Source of the DNA: an uncultured Ruminiclostridium sp.
GTDB lineage: Bacteria; Bacillota; Clostridia; Oscillospirales; Ruminococcaceae
DNA: 45,583 nucleotides
Reading direction: 5' to 3'
Assembly (NCBI GenBank): GCA_947629925.1
Contig: CANRFO010000021.1
Span: 1-45,583 of the forward strand
The notes below the pieces were generated by a model. The model was not told where the DNA came from, made no database searches, and saw nothing but the letters and a program-made list of their open reading frames with translations. Made by a program: the position numbers and the translations under genes. Below are positions 33,663 through 41,646 of the stretch, one piece after another (the first letter of the stretch is position 1; every line of letters begins with the position of its first letter).

Positions 33663-34373
33663 TTATATCCTCCCCATGTTATACTTCAAAATGTATTCTT
33701 GAAATGTGGTTTTAAAAGCGGTAAGATTGTTTCGGCTGACATAGACTTTTTCACCGTTATCCATAATAATACAGCTGTTGTCAAACGATTTGATATGTAT
33801 AAAGGAAACAATATACGCTTTGTGGCATCTAAAGAAAATTTCTTTAGTCAACAGCTTCTCTACTTCTTTTATGTTTTTCAAGATTTCAACAGTTTCGTTT
33901 ACAGTATGCAATAATGTATGTTTATCGACGGCTTCACAGAAAATGACCTCCGAAGCTCTTATTATTTTTTTGTTGTCTCTGTTTTTAATAACTATAAAAT
34001 TATCACTTTCCGTTTGTTTCCGGTAATCGTCGAGAGATTTAAAAAGCTTGTCCTTGTTAATGGGTTTTATTAAAAACCGGTATGCGCTTACATCGAAGGT
34101 ATCTATTGCAATATCCGGATATGAACTAACGAAAATTATCGCACAGTCATTGTTTTGCATTCGTATCTTTCTCGACGTCTCAATTCCGTTAAGTTCATCC
34201 ATTTTATAATCCATAAAAATAATATCATATTTATTCTGGCTTTTGAGTAGCTCCGTATTGCTTGAAAAAACCGTAATGTAGCAGTCAATATGTCTTAGCG
34301 TATGATATTCCTCAAGTAAACTGTATAATTCATCGATCCAAAATCTTTCGTCATCACATAATGCAATTTTCAT
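33663..34373 (-). CDS. LytTR response regulator (AgrA-like)
   Basis: 236 aa. Receiver domain (1-115) with the acidic pair CDDE, phospho-acceptor Asp55 in IIFMDYKMDELNG, and Lys103 in RFLIKPINK. The LytTR DNA-binding domain (about 130-230) includes FFRCHKAYIVSFIHIKSFD and NGEKVYVSRNNL. AGGAGCAG precedes the ATG. It is divergent from the 14-aa peptide gene, with a 21-bp-spaced direct repeat at 34444-34477 in the shared promoter region. An identical arrangement at 36834-36867 marks its second probable target. Confidence 0.94.
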   Translation of the reverse strand: MKIALCDDERFWIDELYSLLEEYHTLRHIDCYITVFSSNTELLKSQNKYDIIFMDYKMDELNGIETSRKIRMQNNDCAIIFVSSYPDIAIDTFDVSAYRFLIKPINKDKLFKSLDDYRKQTESDNFIVIKNRDNKKIIRASEVIFCEAVDKHTLLHTVNETVEILKNIKEVEKLLTKEIFFRCHKAYIVSFIHIKSFDNSCIIMDNGEKVYVSRNNLTAFKTTFQEYILKYNMGRI

Positions 34374-34408
34374 AACTTCTGCTCCTGTTTTTATGTCGAA
34401 TTTTTATT

Positions 34409-34437
34409 ATTATACCATAATAAAGCATTCTTTTCAA
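34409..34437 (-). promoter_or_regulatory. promoter of the LytTR regulator/kinase operon
   Basis: TTGAAA (34432-34437), 17-nt spacer, TATAAT (34409-34414). The -35 is 6 nt from the first operator repeat (34444), so autoregulation is plausible. Confidence 0.8.
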
Positions 34438-34443
34438 CCCTTA

Positions 34444-34513
34444 TACCGTTCCTCAGCTAATCAATACCTGTCCTCCGATTTCCGTTGAAAACGGAGCATG
34501 CTCATGTTATTCT
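34444..34513 (+). promoter_or_regulatory. LytTR-type operator and promoter, site 1
   Basis: Direct repeats TACCGTTCCTCAG (34444-34456) and TACCTGTCCTCCG (34465-34477) start 21 bp apart. Seven nt later come TTGAAA (34485-34490), a 17-nt spacer and TATTCT (34508-34513). Two-turn direct repeats just upstream of a -35 are typical for AgrA/ComE-type activators. Confidence 0.8.
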
Positions 34514-34544
34514 TTAGGCACAAAATTCGAAAGGAGGATATAGC

Positions 34545-34589
34545 ATGAGCTTTTGGCGTTATTTTTGCTATTGGCTTTTTGGAGTATAA
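34545..34589 (+). CDS. 14-aa aromatic peptide, candidate signal or leader peptide
   Basis: MSFWRYFCYWLFGV, with the strong ribosome-binding site AAGGAGGATA 4 nt before its ATG. It is the first coding frame of the LytTR-controlled transcript. Its stop is 2 nt before the next gene's ATG, suggesting coupling. It is extremely aromatic, with a single Cys followed by four hydrophobic residues, loosely like the thiolactone part of AgrD-derived peptides. It could instead be a translational leader. There is no evidence for processing. Confidence 0.45.
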   Translation: MSFWRYFCYWLFGV

Positions 34590-34591
34590 AA

Positions 34592-35056
34592 ATGTTTTTT
34601 TTAGAACATCAGCACATTGAGTTTGAAAACGTTCTGTCCTACAAAACAAGAACTGATTCCGAAAGACTCAACACCTTATTGGAATTTATCAAAAGAAACT
34701 CAGACGCGCTTGATTTGGAAATAAAGGGGAACATTATTTTTACCATACAAGAAATGTATGAATTTTCAAACAGGTGTATTTTAGGACTCGAGGTGCTTGC
34801 TCCGGTAAACAAGGCATTCGAAAGCAGTGAACGGTATGTTTACAAGCCTAAATTCAAGCTTGTAAACGCTGTTTCGGCTCGCTGTGGCAGTAATTTCAGC
34901 GATTTAATCAAAGTAAAAAACGATATTCGACTTTATATCAGTCAAAAAAAATTGAGAGCAATAAGCGATGTTTACTATATTGCTGGTTTCAATGAAGATT
35001 GTGTGCTTGCGGAAGCCTGTGACGCTGTTGTAAGTATTGATAACAATATTCTGTAA
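34592..35056 (+). CDS. LytTR-regulated protein of unknown function
   Basis: 154 aa, cytosolic, no signal peptide. The ATG at 34592 has GGAG 7 nt upstream; an overlapping longer frame from TTG 34553 is rejected because it overlaps the better-supported 14-aa peptide. The C-terminal third (DVYYIAGFNEDCVLAEACDA) weakly resembles GyrI-like effector-binding domains; otherwise it is not recognised. It is the main product of the transcript driven from operator site 1 and is followed by a terminator at 35090. Confidence 0.7.
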   Translation: MFFLEHQHIEFENVLSYKTRTDSERLNTLLEFIKRNSDALDLEIKGNIIFTIQEMYEFSNRCILGLEVLAPVNKAFESSERYVYKPKFKLVNAVSARCGSNFSDLIKVKNDIRLYISQKKLRAISDVYYIAGFNEDCVLAEACDAVVSIDNNIL

Positions 35057-35089
35057 ATTTCGGTATTAAACTCAATAAAAATCCTTATT

Positions 35090-35115
35090 TGCCTGCGGTA
35101 TGCGCGGGCATTTTT
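35090..35115 (+). terminator. terminator of the site-1 operon
   Basis: TGCCTGCG-GTATG-CGCGGGCA hairpin (one G-T pair) followed by TTTTT. Confidence 0.8.
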
Positions 35116-35556
35116 ATATTTCAGAAAATTTTGTCCATTTACCGTTCATCCGTTTTATGTTGAGAAAAATAAAATAATTTGCTGTAATAAAAATATATAG
35201 TATTTTCAAAAGAGAAATATTCAATGATATGTTTTATATGGAGGTAAAAATGAATCATTCAAAATTGATAAATAGGACAAAATAAAGATAGTCATTAAGG
35301 TATATTTGGTTCCTACTATGTGGTTTAATTTTTTATTGGGTTGCTATAAAAACTCTTAGTAAAAAAACCGATATGGCAATCATATATTTTATCAACTACT
35401 CTTGGTAGACAGGCAGACTGCCTTTGAGGTCTTCCTCATATTCTACACACTCTGCTCGTTCTTGCCTTTCACAATGTTTTAAAGGTTTACCACAATTACT
35501 TTTAAAAGTGTTTTAAATGTTTATTAATTTCTATTTTTAAAAGGGGTATTGGATAA
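35116..35556. other. decayed coding region
   Basis: A frame from ATG 35250 with TGGAGGTAAAA stops after 11 codons; in another frame a membrane-like stretch (WFLLCGLIFYWVAIKTL) follows. On the minus strand near 35400-35490 is an open fragment ending EYEEDLKGSLPVYQE. These are remnants of at least two genes. Confidence 0.45.
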
Positions 35557-36305
35557 ATGTCAAAGCAAATTAATAAAAACTCCCTAATTATTTTAGCAAT
35601 TATAGAGATAGGATATTTTCTAAGAGGACACTTACCGTCAATGTGCTATTACACGCAGTTTTTGTCAAACTATACAAAATATCCTGTGCTACATATTTTT
35701 TCCTTTTTTAGACTATCTTTTTCTTTTTTAGTCATTTGTATGGGAATACTTGGTATTAAAAATATAAAAACTATTTTAAAAATATTTGGTTTGGTTCAGC
35801 CTTTGAAGATTGTAACGGACATGCTTTTCAGTTTTATTCACGTTTTTTCGGAAGGGTTCTATTGAATATATCCGTTGTTAAATTTTTATTTGCTGATTAT
35901 TAACATTATTTTTATAAAGACATACTTCATTGATTACAGCAAAATAAGCAGACGATTTTTTAAGCCTGCTGCATTTTCGAGGGAGCTGTTGTATTTCAAT
36001 TTTTGATTTATCGAATACCAACGGCAATATATCTTAATATTCAGCTTTCCCATATTCAAGCAGGAGAAGTGGTAAGCAATACCCAATTCCCTTTTATAAT
36101 GCTGATCGTTCAATTTGCCGTATGTGTTATTCTCCAAGTATTAGGCGAGATTATGCTTGTAAAGCACTATAATTTAACGGCGACTGAATTCGAAATTTCA
36201 AGAGAAAAAACAAAATATATTAATTTATCCGATTGCATTACTTGGAAGATTGTTATTATTACTTTTATATTACTTATGGTTAAAAATGCCCAATACAATA
36301 ATTGA
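35557..36305 (+). pseudogene. frameshifted membrane protein
   Basis: Three overlapping pieces in different frames read as one protein of about 245 aa. Residues 1-102 (MSKQINKNSLIILAIIEIGY, transmembrane segments) end at 35865. The next frame continues YPLLNFYLLIINIIFIKTYF to about 36004. The third frame gives FIMLIVQFAVCVILQVLGEI and ends at 36305. At least four hydrophobic helices are visible. No family is recognised; a bacteriocin-immunity or CPBP-like role cannot be shown. At least two indels make it non-functional. Confidence 0.55.
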
Positions 36306-36833
36306 AATTATTGGCTTTGGATTTCCAATGGATTAATAAGAAGAACAAATATGGTGAGACATTTTATGGAAAAACACAAATTATATGGCTGTAACATTTC
36401 AAACAAAAGAATAGAGTTCGGAGATTACCATATAATATCGGGTATTGAGTATTGTACGTAAAGGATCCGATTATTTACTACGGAAGCGGAAATATGATAC
36501 TTCCTACAATTGAGCAATTATTAAGGCTTTCCGAGGTTTCTTTTCATGAAACTTGGGAAAATATTACCCCAAAAACTATTTTTTGACTGACAAGCAGTTT
36601 ACATGCCTGTTGGTCAACTAATCTGTGGAATAAAAATGAAAGTAAAAACAACTGACGATCAACAATTAATATACGCATTTTAACAATTTTAAATTCGAGG
36701 CTAAAATTATACGCCTCGGATTTTTATATAATTATGAAATCAATATTTATGTTATTGAAATTGTAGAGACATTAAAAACACGTTCAAAAAACTATGCTTT
36801 ACTAAAATGCCTTGCTCCCTTTAACTTTAAAAT
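36306..36833. other. no intact gene
   Basis: AT-rich. A 31-codon frame from ATG 36367 (MEKHKLYGCNISNKRIEFGD...) stops early and looks like a decayed 5' end. No other supported feature. Confidence 0.5.
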
Positions 36834-36903
36834 TACCTTTTCTCCGCTTTTTACTACCTGTCCTCCGTTATGTGTTGAAAAAATCAATATAATTCGACAT
36901 AAT
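36834..36903 (+). promoter_or_regulatory. LytTR-type operator and promoter, site 2
   Basis: Direct repeats TACCTTTTCTCCG (36834-36846) and TACCTGTCCTCCG (36855-36867), 21 bp apart. Then 7 nt, TTGAAA (36875-36880), a 17-nt spacer and CATAAT (36898-36903). The second repeat is identical to that at site 1, and every spacing is the same. Confidence 0.8.
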
Positions 36904-36954
36904 AAAAACACAATGTTTCCATTAAATTGGAATTTTCGAAAGGAGAAAATATCT

Positions 36955-37521
36955 ATGGCACTCATTCATATTGACAGGCCGAAGAATTTAACGGAAGCCA
37001 CCGCACTCTCGAATACTCCAATCTCCAAATGTGAAATTTTATACGAGAAAAACGAAAACGGCTTATATGAATTTGTTGGACTTTATGATCCCGATATTCC
37101 TGATGAGGAATACCCCAACGGTATGGCCGCTTTTTCATTCAGATCTGGTTTTGTAGATGTTGTAACCATTTATAAGGACACTTCCGTATGGAACGTTGAA
37201 GGAAGCAGTAACGATAAGTGGGAGGGTAGGAAGAAGCCCAACTGGCTTGAGATTTGGAATATCGAAACCAAAAACAGTGTCAAAAGCGACAGCGAAACAT
37301 GTTATGTAGCCGGAAGCGTAAAAACAAACGGTAAAAATAACTGCAAAGGCTGTACTTTAGGCGGACATATGGCTTTATCAAGTACGACCGTAAATCCAAC
37401 AAAAAGTGATTATATTTATATTGTCCCTATTTGTAAATCTCATAATAATACTCACAATAAAGCTGAAATGAAAATTTGTGAAGACGTTAAGGCAGTAAAA
37501 ATGAATAGATTTATGGATTAG
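36955..37521 (+). CDS. LytTR-regulated protein with a Cys/His metal-binding motif
   Basis: 188 aa, AAGGAG 11 nt before ATG 36955 (cgaaaggagaaaatatct). There is no signal peptide. The C-terminal domain has C130-x2-C133-x4-H138 (NNCKGCTLGGHMA) and C160-x2-H163 (YIVPICKSHNN), a pattern of small HNH-like/treble-clef zinc domains known in bacteria ('GAHV...PLCxxCN' type). The N-terminal 110 residues are not recognised. It is expressed from operator site 2, so it is probably part of the quorum-type response. Nuclease activity is possible but unproven. Confidence 0.75.
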   Translation: MALIHIDRPKNLTEATALSNTPISKCEILYEKNENGLYEFVGLYDPDIPDEEYPNGMAAFSFRSGFVDVVTIYKDTSVWNVEGSSNDKWEGRKKPNWLEIWNIETKNSVKSDSETCYVAGSVKTNGKNNCKGCTLGGHMALSSTTVNPTKSDYIYIVPICKSHNNTHNKAEMKICEDVKAVKMNRFMD

Positions 37522-37546
37522 AAAATAAAATTTAATGAGGTATCCC

Positions 37547-37905
37547 CATGGCAAATTCAAAAAACGAAAAGAACAAAGGCACAGAACAGGAAAGTAAAAT
37601 TCTGTCCGTAAATTAAATTGAAGCAGCGGCAGAAAAGGAACAGGGATTCGAAAATAAAAACGGTAAAAATTCTAAAGTTGTAGGTGGCGGACAACGGCGA
37701 TAAGTCTCTCGTTGACATCCATGTATGACAAAATCAACTAGGTAATTGGTGGCGACAATGCAAACCAGTATTTCTGCACGACCTTTCCTGCGGCCATTCT
37801 CGCAATGGAGTCCTATGAATATGACAACAAAAACGGCAAGGCGAACTATCATATTTATGAACCCGCCGACGGACAGTCGCTTGATCTTGGCAATACGCCC
37901 ACCTG
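37547..37905 (+). pseudogene. decayed gene downstream of the Cys/His protein
   Basis: It begins MANSKNEKNKGTEQESKILS and stops after 22 codons. Later in-frame pieces read EAAAEKEQGFENKNGKNSKV and, after stops, CTTFPAAILAMESYEYDNKN ... YEPADGQSLDLGNTPT ending at 37905. It contains multiple stops. The product is not identified. Confidence 0.5.
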
Positions 37906-38046
37906 ATTTTTGATTATTTTTGCCTGTTAAATAAAAGAGTACCTATATAACGAAAGGAGAAGAGCATGTTACGAAAAAAATTTTATTAAAATTCATTCAT
38001 ATATTTTATTTTAAAACTAATTGAATATATATTAAGGAGAAGAATA

Positions 38047-39003
38047 ATGCAAATTCATTTGAAAAAATTTTTATCTATAGTATTAGTAATTGCTGTCGGC
38101 TTTGTGTTTTCAATTCCGTGTCATGCTTACAAAACAGATGATTCAATAAATGCTGATACCGTCGTTACACTGCCACTTTCCGAATATAAAGCGGGATCTG
38201 TATTTTCCTCTACATATGCTGGTGCAAGTCAGTGTATGGCCTTTGCTCTTTATGCATTTGACAAATATAGTCATATAACTAGTCCCAGTGGTTCTTGGGG
38301 CATATTAAACAGTCACAAACATACATATTCAGCGTATCAATCGAAAATAACTACATCCCAACTTCAAAATGTTTTAAAATCATTGCCTATTGGTTCTTAT
38401 GTCCGTGTTGCGAAAGGAACTTCAAATCAGAATACAAATGGTCATTCATTTATTATAGTTTCTACTACAAATGCAGGCGTAATGGCATATGATGCAAACC
38501 GCATTGGGACTAACATAGTTGGCTATCAGCTTTGGAAATACAGTGAAATTGTTGATAGTTTCCCATATTTATATCTGACTGCATATCACAATTATGGAAA
38601 ATCAACCAAATACAACAGTATGTACCATAAATCAGAGTGCACAACAAATGGGTGCGAAGGGTATGCTTATATGCCCCATTATACGACTAATCCGGGAGAA
38701 AAAGCTGTGTGCGCAGCATGTGGATATGTAGGTTCTATATCTGCTGGAACTGTATCTATAGGTGATGAACTTACTTTTGATGATGATGAATATGACACAA
38801 ACGAAGAAATTACGATTACAAGTAGTATATTGTTCGAAGATGACTGTATATCTGTTGATGAAAATGACCTTATTTCAGAAGATGGCTATTTCAATAATAT
38901 TACAGTTGAATCACCCATATCACCTGTATTTGAAACCGAACCATTTTTTAACGAAAATGAAATTATAACTTCTGAAAATAAGGAGGTAATCTGTGATGAA
39001 TAA
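38047..39003 (+). CDS. secreted papain-fold (CHAP/NlpC-like) protein
   Basis: 318 aa, AAGGAGAAGA before the ATG. Sec signal peptide (KKFLSIVLVIAVGFVFSIPC) with cleavage after CHA, about residue 27. The domain at 55-190 has GASQCMAFALYAFDKY (candidate catalytic Cys63), TNGHSFIIV (His133) and YDANRIG (Asp149/Asn151), the order expected for CHAP/NlpC-type cysteine peptidases or amidases. A short Cys-pair region (CTTNGCEGY ... CAACGY, about 198-225) may bind zinc. The tail (about 240-318) is highly acidic. Its stop overlaps the lipoprotein start by 8 nt. Exact activity is inferred. Confidence 0.65.
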   Translation: MQIHLKKFLSIVLVIAVGFVFSIPCHAYKTDDSINADTVVTLPLSEYKAGSVFSSTYAGASQCMAFALYAFDKYSHITSPSGSWGILNSHKHTYSAYQSKITTSQLQNVLKSLPIGSYVRVAKGTSNQNTNGHSFIIVSTTNAGVMAYDANRIGTNIVGYQLWKYSEIVDSFPYLYLTAYHNYGKSTKYNSMYHKSECTTNGCEGYAYMPHYTTNPGEKAVCAACGYVGSISAGTVSIGDELTFDDDEYDTNEEITITSSILFEDDCISVDENDLISEDGYFNNITVESPISPVFETEPFFNENEIITSENKEVICDE

Positions 39004-39742
39004 ATCATTTTCTTATAAGTTTTTTATTTTTAATTTAATATTCTGTCTTGTTTTTTTATCTGCTTGCAATAATGATACAATTACCAACACCACCGTCGAA
39101 CCGAACACTGTCAACGGGGCATGCTTTATCGCGCCCGATCCGTCGAATGAGCTTCTTGCGGAGGTATATAATTCATACGACTGCGTTCAGGGATATTTAT
39201 ATTTTGAGGCGGGAGCAGACGGAATGAAAAACGGAAAGCCTAAGCTTCTGCTGGATAAAAAATTCAAAGACGTCTGGGTTCAGGGCTTGTATCAGGACAA
39301 TGAATACGTCTGGGCTTTTACGGAGGACAACGAGCTTCTTAAAGTAAACAAGAGCAGTGCCGCCTATGAAACGCTTTATACCGCTCAGTACGGCGATATA
39401 GGAAAATTTGTCGTATCCGACCTTGTCCGCGAAAAGAAGATACTTTATTTTATCGACGGGGCTAATGACGCAGTCATTTACAATACCGATTCGGACACAT
39501 ATGATATCCTCCACAATGACAACGGCATAACCGACCTTTATTGGGCAGGCTATCAGGAGGAGCGCAGTAAAAACGGCAAAGACGCATATATTTGTGAAGA
39601 ATGTAATGCTGAAGGCGATTATGTTATCTGGGGAGATAATGACGGCAATTACTTCTGGTATCACCCGCACTCAGGGGAGAATGAGCCTCTGAAAATAGAA
39701 GAAGATGCCGCAGATAAATATTTTATCAAGGCGGAACAATGA
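38996..39742 (+). CDS. lipoprotein, possible beta-propeller, unknown
   Basis: 248 aa. Start at ATG 38996 (GTG 38993 is alternative) with AAGGAGG upstream. A lipoprotein signal peptide ends in FLSAC (lipobox LSAC). The mature part has repeated strand-like units (YLYFEAGADG, VWAFTEDNELLKVNKSS, ILYFIDGANDAVIYNTDS, YVIWGDNDGNYFWYHP) resembling a small beta-propeller of the DUF5050 type. It overlaps the secreted papain-like gene by 8 nt, so the two are translationally coupled. Codon use from about 39100 on is GC-richer than the preceding gene, hinting at a different origin. Confidence 0.7.
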   Translation: MNKSFSYKFFIFNLIFCLVFLSACNNDTITNTTVEPNTVNGACFIAPDPSNELLAEVYNSYDCVQGYLYFEAGADGMKNGKPKLLLDKKFKDVWVQGLYQDNEYVWAFTEDNELLKVNKSSAAYETLYTAQYGDIGKFVVSDLVREKKILYFIDGANDAVIYNTDSDTYDILHNDNGITDLYWAGYQEERSKNGKDAYICEECNAEGDYVIWGDNDGNYFWYHPHSGENEPLKIEEDAADKYFIKAEQ

Positions 39743-39751
39743 GCTGAAAAT

Positions 39752-39833
39752 AAAAAAGCGATACTGAGGTACCGCTTCTCAGCCGCACTGTCTGAGGAAA
39801 ACGCAGGTTTTCCCGTGGCAGCGCGGCTTTTTA
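39752..39833. terminator. bidirectional structured terminator
   Basis: Two hairpins: AAGCG...CGCTT, and AGCCGC...GCGCGGCT enclosing GGAAAAC-GCAG-GTTTTCC. TTTTTATTTT follows on plus, and AAAAAA runs on the other side. It separates convergent genes. Confidence 0.7.
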
Positions 39834-39844
39834 TTTTCCGCTTT

Positions 39845-40355
39845 TTATCCGATATCCGCAAAGGGAAGCTCGTCAAGTGTAAGAAAAGCTTCGTGATTAT
39901 ATGCCTTGTCCAGCTGCTCGTTTGAGGTAAGCTCCTGTGTGAGCCTGCTTTATCCACCATGTGGCATAGGTGGAGAATTTATAGCCCTTGCGGTAATCGA
40001 ATTTCTCCACCGCCTTTATAAGGCCCATGTTCCCTTCCTGAATAAGGTCAAGGAACTGCATTCCCCTTCCAACATATCTCTTCGCTATGCTGACGACAAG
40101 GCGAAGGTTTGCTTCGGAAAGGCGCTTGCGGGCGAACTGGTCGCCCTGGCTCTTTCGCATGGCAAGCTCTATTTCCTCCTCGGCGCTTAACAGGGGGACT
40201 CTTCCTATCTCTTTAAGATATATCTTTACAGGGTCGTCGATGGTTATTCCCTCGGTGGAGAGCGCCATGTCAAGGTCGTCCTCGCTGGTAAAGTCCAGTG
40301 CGCTGTCGAGATCCTCGTCCGTAATGAAATCATCCTCAAGTTTGAGCTCGTCTAC
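39845..40355 (-). pseudogene. internal fragment of rpoD fused to another gene's 3' end
   Basis: 40355-39942 encodes the sigma-A segment [20 protein letters not shown] (region 1.2) through [20 protein letters not shown] and ATWWIKQA (regions 2.1-2.4). It is in frame, but without the true N-terminus and without regions 3-4. At 39943 it switches to an unrelated frame, [20 protein letters not shown] ... LPFADIG*, which ends at 39845. It is therefore a chimeric remnant, not a usable sigma factor. An artefactual start (MALSTEG) exists at 40268. Confidence 0.85.
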
Positions 40356-40357
40356 TA

Positions 40358-40572
40358 ACCCTCATGTTAAGTCAAGCGGAAACAGCGCAACCATAAGGTT
40401 TATTGACCCACAGGGTCTCAGTTATTATACGGAAGCCACTATGCCTGACAAGCGCATGTATATTGACAACAACACATCAGCTAATAGCAGTATCTGTTAT
40501 GTAACTATCATGGAATTTGTAGAGAAAGGCAAAGCCGCTTTTGCTCAGAATATTGAGGAATTAGGTTTGTAA
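40358..40572 (+). pseudogene. 3' fragment of an unknown gene
   Basis: About 70 codons open to the stop at 40572: SSGNSATIRFIDPQGLSYYT ... MEFVEKGKAAFAQNIEELGL. It has no start and abuts the rpoD fragment on the opposite strand at about 40356. The family is not recognised. Confidence 0.5.
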
Positions 40573-40893
40573 TTTGTTGTGAGCTTAACAAAACATTCGT
40601 TTATATGTAATGAATAGGAGTTGATCATTATAGTCCAAACAGCTTGTGGAATCAAAAGGCTGTTTTAGAAAATCAAAATCCCACCGACAAAACAATCGGC
40701 ACATTTTGATAACGATTTTAATCCATAGGCTTTAAAAAGTTTCAGGTATTTTTTTACCCAAAAGAAATAACCAAAATGTTCTGAATGATGAATTAAACAG
40801 GTTAAAAGCCCGCTGTCCGCATTAGAATGTGAACAGCGGGCTTTTATTTGTTTTCTTGTATCCTTTTACAGTGAGTACTTAAGGCGAGACTGT
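40573..40893. other. intergenic region within the element
   Basis: No coding potential seen. It contains the terminator at 40804-40845. Confidence 0.6.
40804..40845. terminator. strong intrinsic terminator
   Basis: 13-bp stem AAAAGCCCGCTGT / ACAGCGGGCTTTT with a 16-nt loop and T-rich flanks on both strands. Confidence 0.85.
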
Positions 40894-41211
40894 TTATACA
40901 TCCATCTCTTTAATATCCTTTTCAGGAGCTTTTTCTTTAGCTATGCGATCTGATTGCATTTCTCTAATTTCTTTTATTTTTCCAAGTATAGACGGCTTTT
41001 CATCTGCTACAATTCCACAGTCAAGTATTTGGTCAGCAGCCATTCTATCCGATACAATTGAGACGTTTTCGATTGCTTTATCGTCAATATTCAGCAGCGC
41101 ATTCAGCTCAGTAAGTCTGGCAAGTTTTTCGTTCAGCTCATCTTCCTGCGGGAAAGGTTTTCCCAGTTCAAATTTCCCATTTGTCTTTATTATATAACGT
41201 GTTCTTGCCAA
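40894..41211 (-). pseudogene. C-terminal fragment of a large conjugative-element DNA methylase/helicase-type protein
   Basis: 105 codons, with no ribosome-binding site before the first ATG. The segment NGKFELGKPFPQEDELNEKL followed by ARLTELNALLNIDDKAIENV resembles the extreme C-terminus of the very large SNF2/N6-methylase proteins carried by Clostridial integrative conjugative elements (LxELNxLLNxD). The family call is from memory of this motif. It implies the outer element derives from, or recombined with, a larger conjugative element whose genes have been lost. Confidence 0.5.
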
Positions 41212-41646
41212 TCAACTTTGGCAAAGAAGAAAAATACATTTTCAAAAGCCATAACAATAAATTTCAAATATTATAAATAAATTTCAGCAGTCGGCTTAGT
41301 GGATCACTGTGGAAAATATAGAGGTGTTCAGTAAAAAATTAATTTATAATATGTGGGAAAATGAAGACGAATACCGGAAAATTTAAAAAACAGAATTAAG
41401 GCTGCTATAAACCGACAACACGGTTTTGCTAATTTCCTGGCATGGCATTTCCCTAATTCCGAGAGCTGTTTCTATTTAAAAACATATGAATGCAAAAAGC
41501 ACAAAGTATAAGGAAGTTATGCCCTATGCTTTGTGCTTTTGACTTTTTGACTTGTTGATTATTTTTGCATAATAGAAACTATACAAAAAAATAAGAATAA
41601 TAAGAAAAGTTATGAATTGTAAGCGTGGATTGTCAATGAGGTATCC
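41212..41646. other. right-end region of the outer element
   Basis: AT-rich with no gene. It contains the hairpin AAAAGCACAAAG ... CTTTGTGCTTTT (41495-41540), which can terminate in both directions. Confidence 0.6.

Noticed and set aside
34553-34591. TTG-initiated 167-aa version of the 154-aa protein
   Set aside because: It overlaps the 14-aa peptide frame, which has the strong ribosome-binding site, while ATG 34592 has its own GGAG at good spacing.
39752-39833. Riboswitch-like structure before the rpoD fragment
   Set aside because: The stacked hairpins end in T-runs in both directions between convergent genes and lack any known aptamer core; a terminator is the simpler explanation.
40087-40268. 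Plus-strand frame fused to the 40358-40572 fragment
   Set aside because: The first two-thirds is antisense to the rpoD fragment; only the last 70 codons look like real coding sequence.
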